Below, one piece after another: positions 62,257 through 64,000 of a stretch of 64,000 bases of DNA. Each line of letters starts with the position of its first letter. Positions within the stretch are counted from its first letter, which is position 1. Source of the DNA: Dehalococcoidia bacterium (GTDB taxonomy: Bacteria; Chloroflexota; Dehalococcoidia; DSTF01; JACRBR01); contig JAKFYB010000002.1 in NCBI GenBank assembly GCA_021731085.1, positions 62,001 through 126,000 of the forward strand, written 5' to 3'. Position numbers and translations under genes: made by a program. The notes below the pieces were generated by a model. That model was given only the letters and a program-made list of their open reading frames with translations. It was not told where the DNA came from and made no database searches.

Positions 62257-63339
62257 ATGAAGGAACCGATGAAGGGCCTCGTCATCAGCGGCGGCAAGGG
62301 CAGCCGTCTGCGGCCGTTCACATACACCGGCGCCAAGCAGATGGTGCCAATCGCCAACAAACCCATCCTGTTTTACGCGATCGAGCACCTGATCGCGGCG
62401 GGGATCACGGACATCACGATCATCATCTCGCCGGAGACGGGCGACCAAATTCAATCGCAGACGGGCACCGGGGAGCGATTCGGCGCGAATATCGACTACA
62501 TCGTGCAAGAGCAGCCGGGAGGCATCGCGCAGGCGATCGGTATCGCGGCTGATCACCTGGAAGGGCATCCGTTTGTCGCCTTCCTCGGCGACAACTTTCT
62601 CACGCAAGGCATCGTGCCGCAGGTACACGCGTTCGCCGCGGGTGGCGACGAGGCGAGCATCATGCTCAAGCGGGTACCCGATGCGCGCCAGTTCGGTGTC
62701 GCCGAGTTTGATGGCGAGCGGCTTGTTCGCGTGGTCGAAAAACCGGAGAGCCCGCCGAGCGATCTCGCCGTCATCGGCATCTATATGTTCACATCGCGCG
62801 TGTTCGACGCGATCGGCAGCATCAAACCATCGGCACGGGGCGAGCTTGAGATCACCGACACGATTCAGTGGCTGCTCGACCAGGGCGACCGCGTGCGGGC
62901 CGACGTCGTCGATGGCGAATGGATCGATACAGGGCGGCACGCCGACCTCCTGACGGCCAATCGCATCGTGCTGGAAACCGCCCCTGACGACCGCGGCGGA
63001 GGCAACGTCGACGAACAGAGCCGCCTCCACGGGCGCGTCATCCTGCAAGAGGGATGCAAGGTCGTGAACAGCGTGATCAGCGGCCCGGCGATAATCGGCG
63101 AACGCACGGTGATCGAGAATTCGTACGTGGGGCCTTTCACAAGCATCGATCACGACTGCCACATCGAAGGAAGCGAAATCAGCGGGTCGGTCGTACTCGA
63201 GAACACGCGCATTCAGCACATCCAGCACCGGATTGAGGACTCGCTGATCGGCCGCGATGTCGAACTGGTCGGCGACGACCGGAAACCGCGTGGCTACCAG
63301 CTCATTCTCGGCGACTTCAGCCGCGTTCGGGTTCCCTAA
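62257..63339 (+). CDS. rmlA: Glucose-1-phosphate thymidylyltransferase, long form
   Basis: 360 residues. Makes dTDP-glucose from glucose-1-phosphate and dTTP. The nucleotidyltransferase signature is ISGGKGSRLRPFTYTGAKQM at the start; FLGDNF holds the metal Asp, and EKPESPPSDLAVIGIYMF follows. Residues about 245-345 are a left-handed beta-helix (SVISGPAIIGERTVIENSYV), which makes this the long type seen in archaea and actinobacteria. The stop and the rmlB start overlap by one base (TAATG). Confidence 0.9.
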   Translation: MKEPMKGLVISGGKGSRLRPFTYTGAKQMVPIANKPILFYAIEHLIAAGITDITIIISPETGDQIQSQTGTGERFGANIDYIVQEQPGGIAQAIGIAADHLEGHPFVAFLGDNFLTQGIVPQVHAFAAGGDEASIMLKRVPDARQFGVAEFDGERLVRVVEKPESPPSDLAVIGIYMFTSRVFDAIGSIKPSARGELEITDTIQWLLDQGDRVRADVVDGEWIDTGRHADLLTANRIVLETAPDDRGGGNVDEQSRLHGRVILQEGCKVVNSVISGPAIIGERTVIENSYVGPFTSIDHDCHIEGSEISGSVVLENTRIQHIQHRIEDSLIGRDVELVGDDRKPRGYQLILGDFSRVRVP

Positions 63340-64000
63340 TGCGAAGACTCTTCGTCGCAGGCGGCGCGGGCTTCATCGGCAGCAATTTCATCCGCTACGT
63401 GATGCGCGAACGTCCTGACGTGGCTGTTGTGAACTTCGATGCGCTGACGTACGCAGGCAATCCGGCGAACCTCGCTGACGTGTCCGACGAGGCGCGCTAT
63501 TCCTTCGTGCACGGAAACGTTGCCGACGCTCCAGCGGTGGCAGCGGCGATGGAGGGCTGCGACGCCGTCGTGAACTTCGCCGCTGAGTCGCACGTCGACC
63601 GGTCGATCGAGGATGCCTCCGACTTCATGGAGACGAACGCGCGCGGCGCGTACAACGTGCTGGCCGCCGCTCGCGATCTCGGCGTCGAATTTGTACTGCA
63701 CATTTCGACGGACGAGGTATACGGGCCCGCGACCAAGGACAATCCTCGGCACGAGAACGACGCGTTCAAGCCGCGCAGCCCCTACGCCGTGAGCAAGGCC
63801 GCGGGCGACATGATGTGCCACGCGTTCGCGGAGACGTATGGACTGCAGGTCGTCGTGGCACGACCGGCGAACAACGTAGGCCCGTACCAGTACCCGGAGA
63901 AGGCGATCCCACTATTCGTGACGAACGCGATCGAGAACGAGCCGTTGCCGGTATACGGCGAGGGCCTGCAGCTACGTGACCGGCTGTACGTCGAGGACAA
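63339..64000 (+). CDS. rmlB: dTDP-glucose 4,6-dehydratase (3' end outside window)
   Basis: 220 residues are visible; the rest lies beyond the right edge. Converts dTDP-glucose to the 4-keto-6-deoxy sugar. The NAD-binding motif is GGAGFIGSN; FAAESHVDRSI, the HISTDEVYG block with the catalytic Thr-Asp-Glu, and the YAVSK active-site Tyr/Lys are present. The ATG overlaps the rmlA stop, so translation is coupled. Later rml genes (rmlC, rmlD) are expected downstream. Confidence 0.95.
   Translation, partial: MRRLFVAGGAGFIGSNFIRYVMRERPDVAVVNFDALTYAGNPANLADVSDEARYSFVHGNVADAPAVAAAMEGCDAVVNFAAESHVDRSIEDASDFMETNARGAYNVLAAARDLGVEFVLHISTDEVYGPATKDNPRHENDAFKPRSPYAVSKAAGDMMCHAFAETYGLQVVVARPANNVGPYQYPEKAIPLFVTNAIENEPLPVYGEGLQLRDRLYVED

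Overview
The window is GC-rich bacterial chromosome, about 61 genes long, densely packed and with no rRNA, tRNA, CRISPR array, phage or insertion sequence that I can see. Gene content (thioredoxin-like and Ig-like lipoproteins, secreted proteins with Thr/Pro-rich linkers, a Thermus-type EF-P, DapL, a WecA-like transferase, GT-C glycosyltransferase, wHTH-AAA ATPases) and the very frequent leaderless promoters suggest a member of the Chloroflexota (Dehalococcoidia/Thermomicrobia-like). That placement is inference; no marker gene was aligned.

Layout. 1-5.2 kb: the start of a secreted vWA protein (cut by the left edge), a divergent AAA ATPase with an N-terminal winged helix, an ADP-forming CoA-ligase alpha subunit and a CAP-domain secreted protein. 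5.2-13.5 kb: an isolated nuoE/nuoF-like pair whose NuoF has lost its accessory ferredoxin cysteines, then hflX, rarA, ccdA, a small protein, an M20 peptidase and ruvA. 13.6-24 kb: a CoA-transferase, HAD hydrolase, nadE under a probable NrtR-type operator, a GT-C membrane glycosyltransferase, a second copy of the wHTH-AAA ATPase, a thioredoxin-like lipoprotein, a WecA-like transferase, dCMP deaminase and a lipoprotein. 24-29.5 kb: a co-directional set (ROK kinase, neutral-ceramidase-like hydrolase, PIG-L deacetylase, TIM-barrel isomerase, HAD hydrolase, unknown protein) that looks like a catabolic cluster for an N-acylated sugar or glycolipid.

29.5-32.3 kb: a two-gene operon for a seven-repeat protein (motif IEATIRRVQAQA) and a GAF-GGDEF protein with a degenerate signature; this is the best candidate for an undescribed signalling or scaffold module. 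32.4-43.3 kb: a long plus-strand housekeeping run (aroQ, M24 peptidase, efp, xseA, xseB, a PurN-like formyltransferase, zinc-ribbon protein, lamin-tail secreted protein, rluB, cmk, plsC, dapL). 43.3-52.5 kb: a frameshifted small gene, htpX, a NYN-domain nuclease, a membrane protein with glmS, a DUF512 radical-SAM-like protein with ispH, and an Ig-like lipoprotein. 52.6-64 kb: fmt, a tandem pair of small paralogs behind mutL (the second one broken), a subtilisin-like protease between mutL and mutS, small proteins, an SDR, and the start of a dTDP-sugar operon (rmlA, rmlB) that runs off the right edge.

Across the window, genes that begin a transcription unit tend to have a -10 hexamer (TACAAT-like) ending only 5-9 bases before the start codon and no Shine-Dalgarno, while genes inside operons have clear GGAGG-type sites. 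This implies widespread leaderless mRNA.
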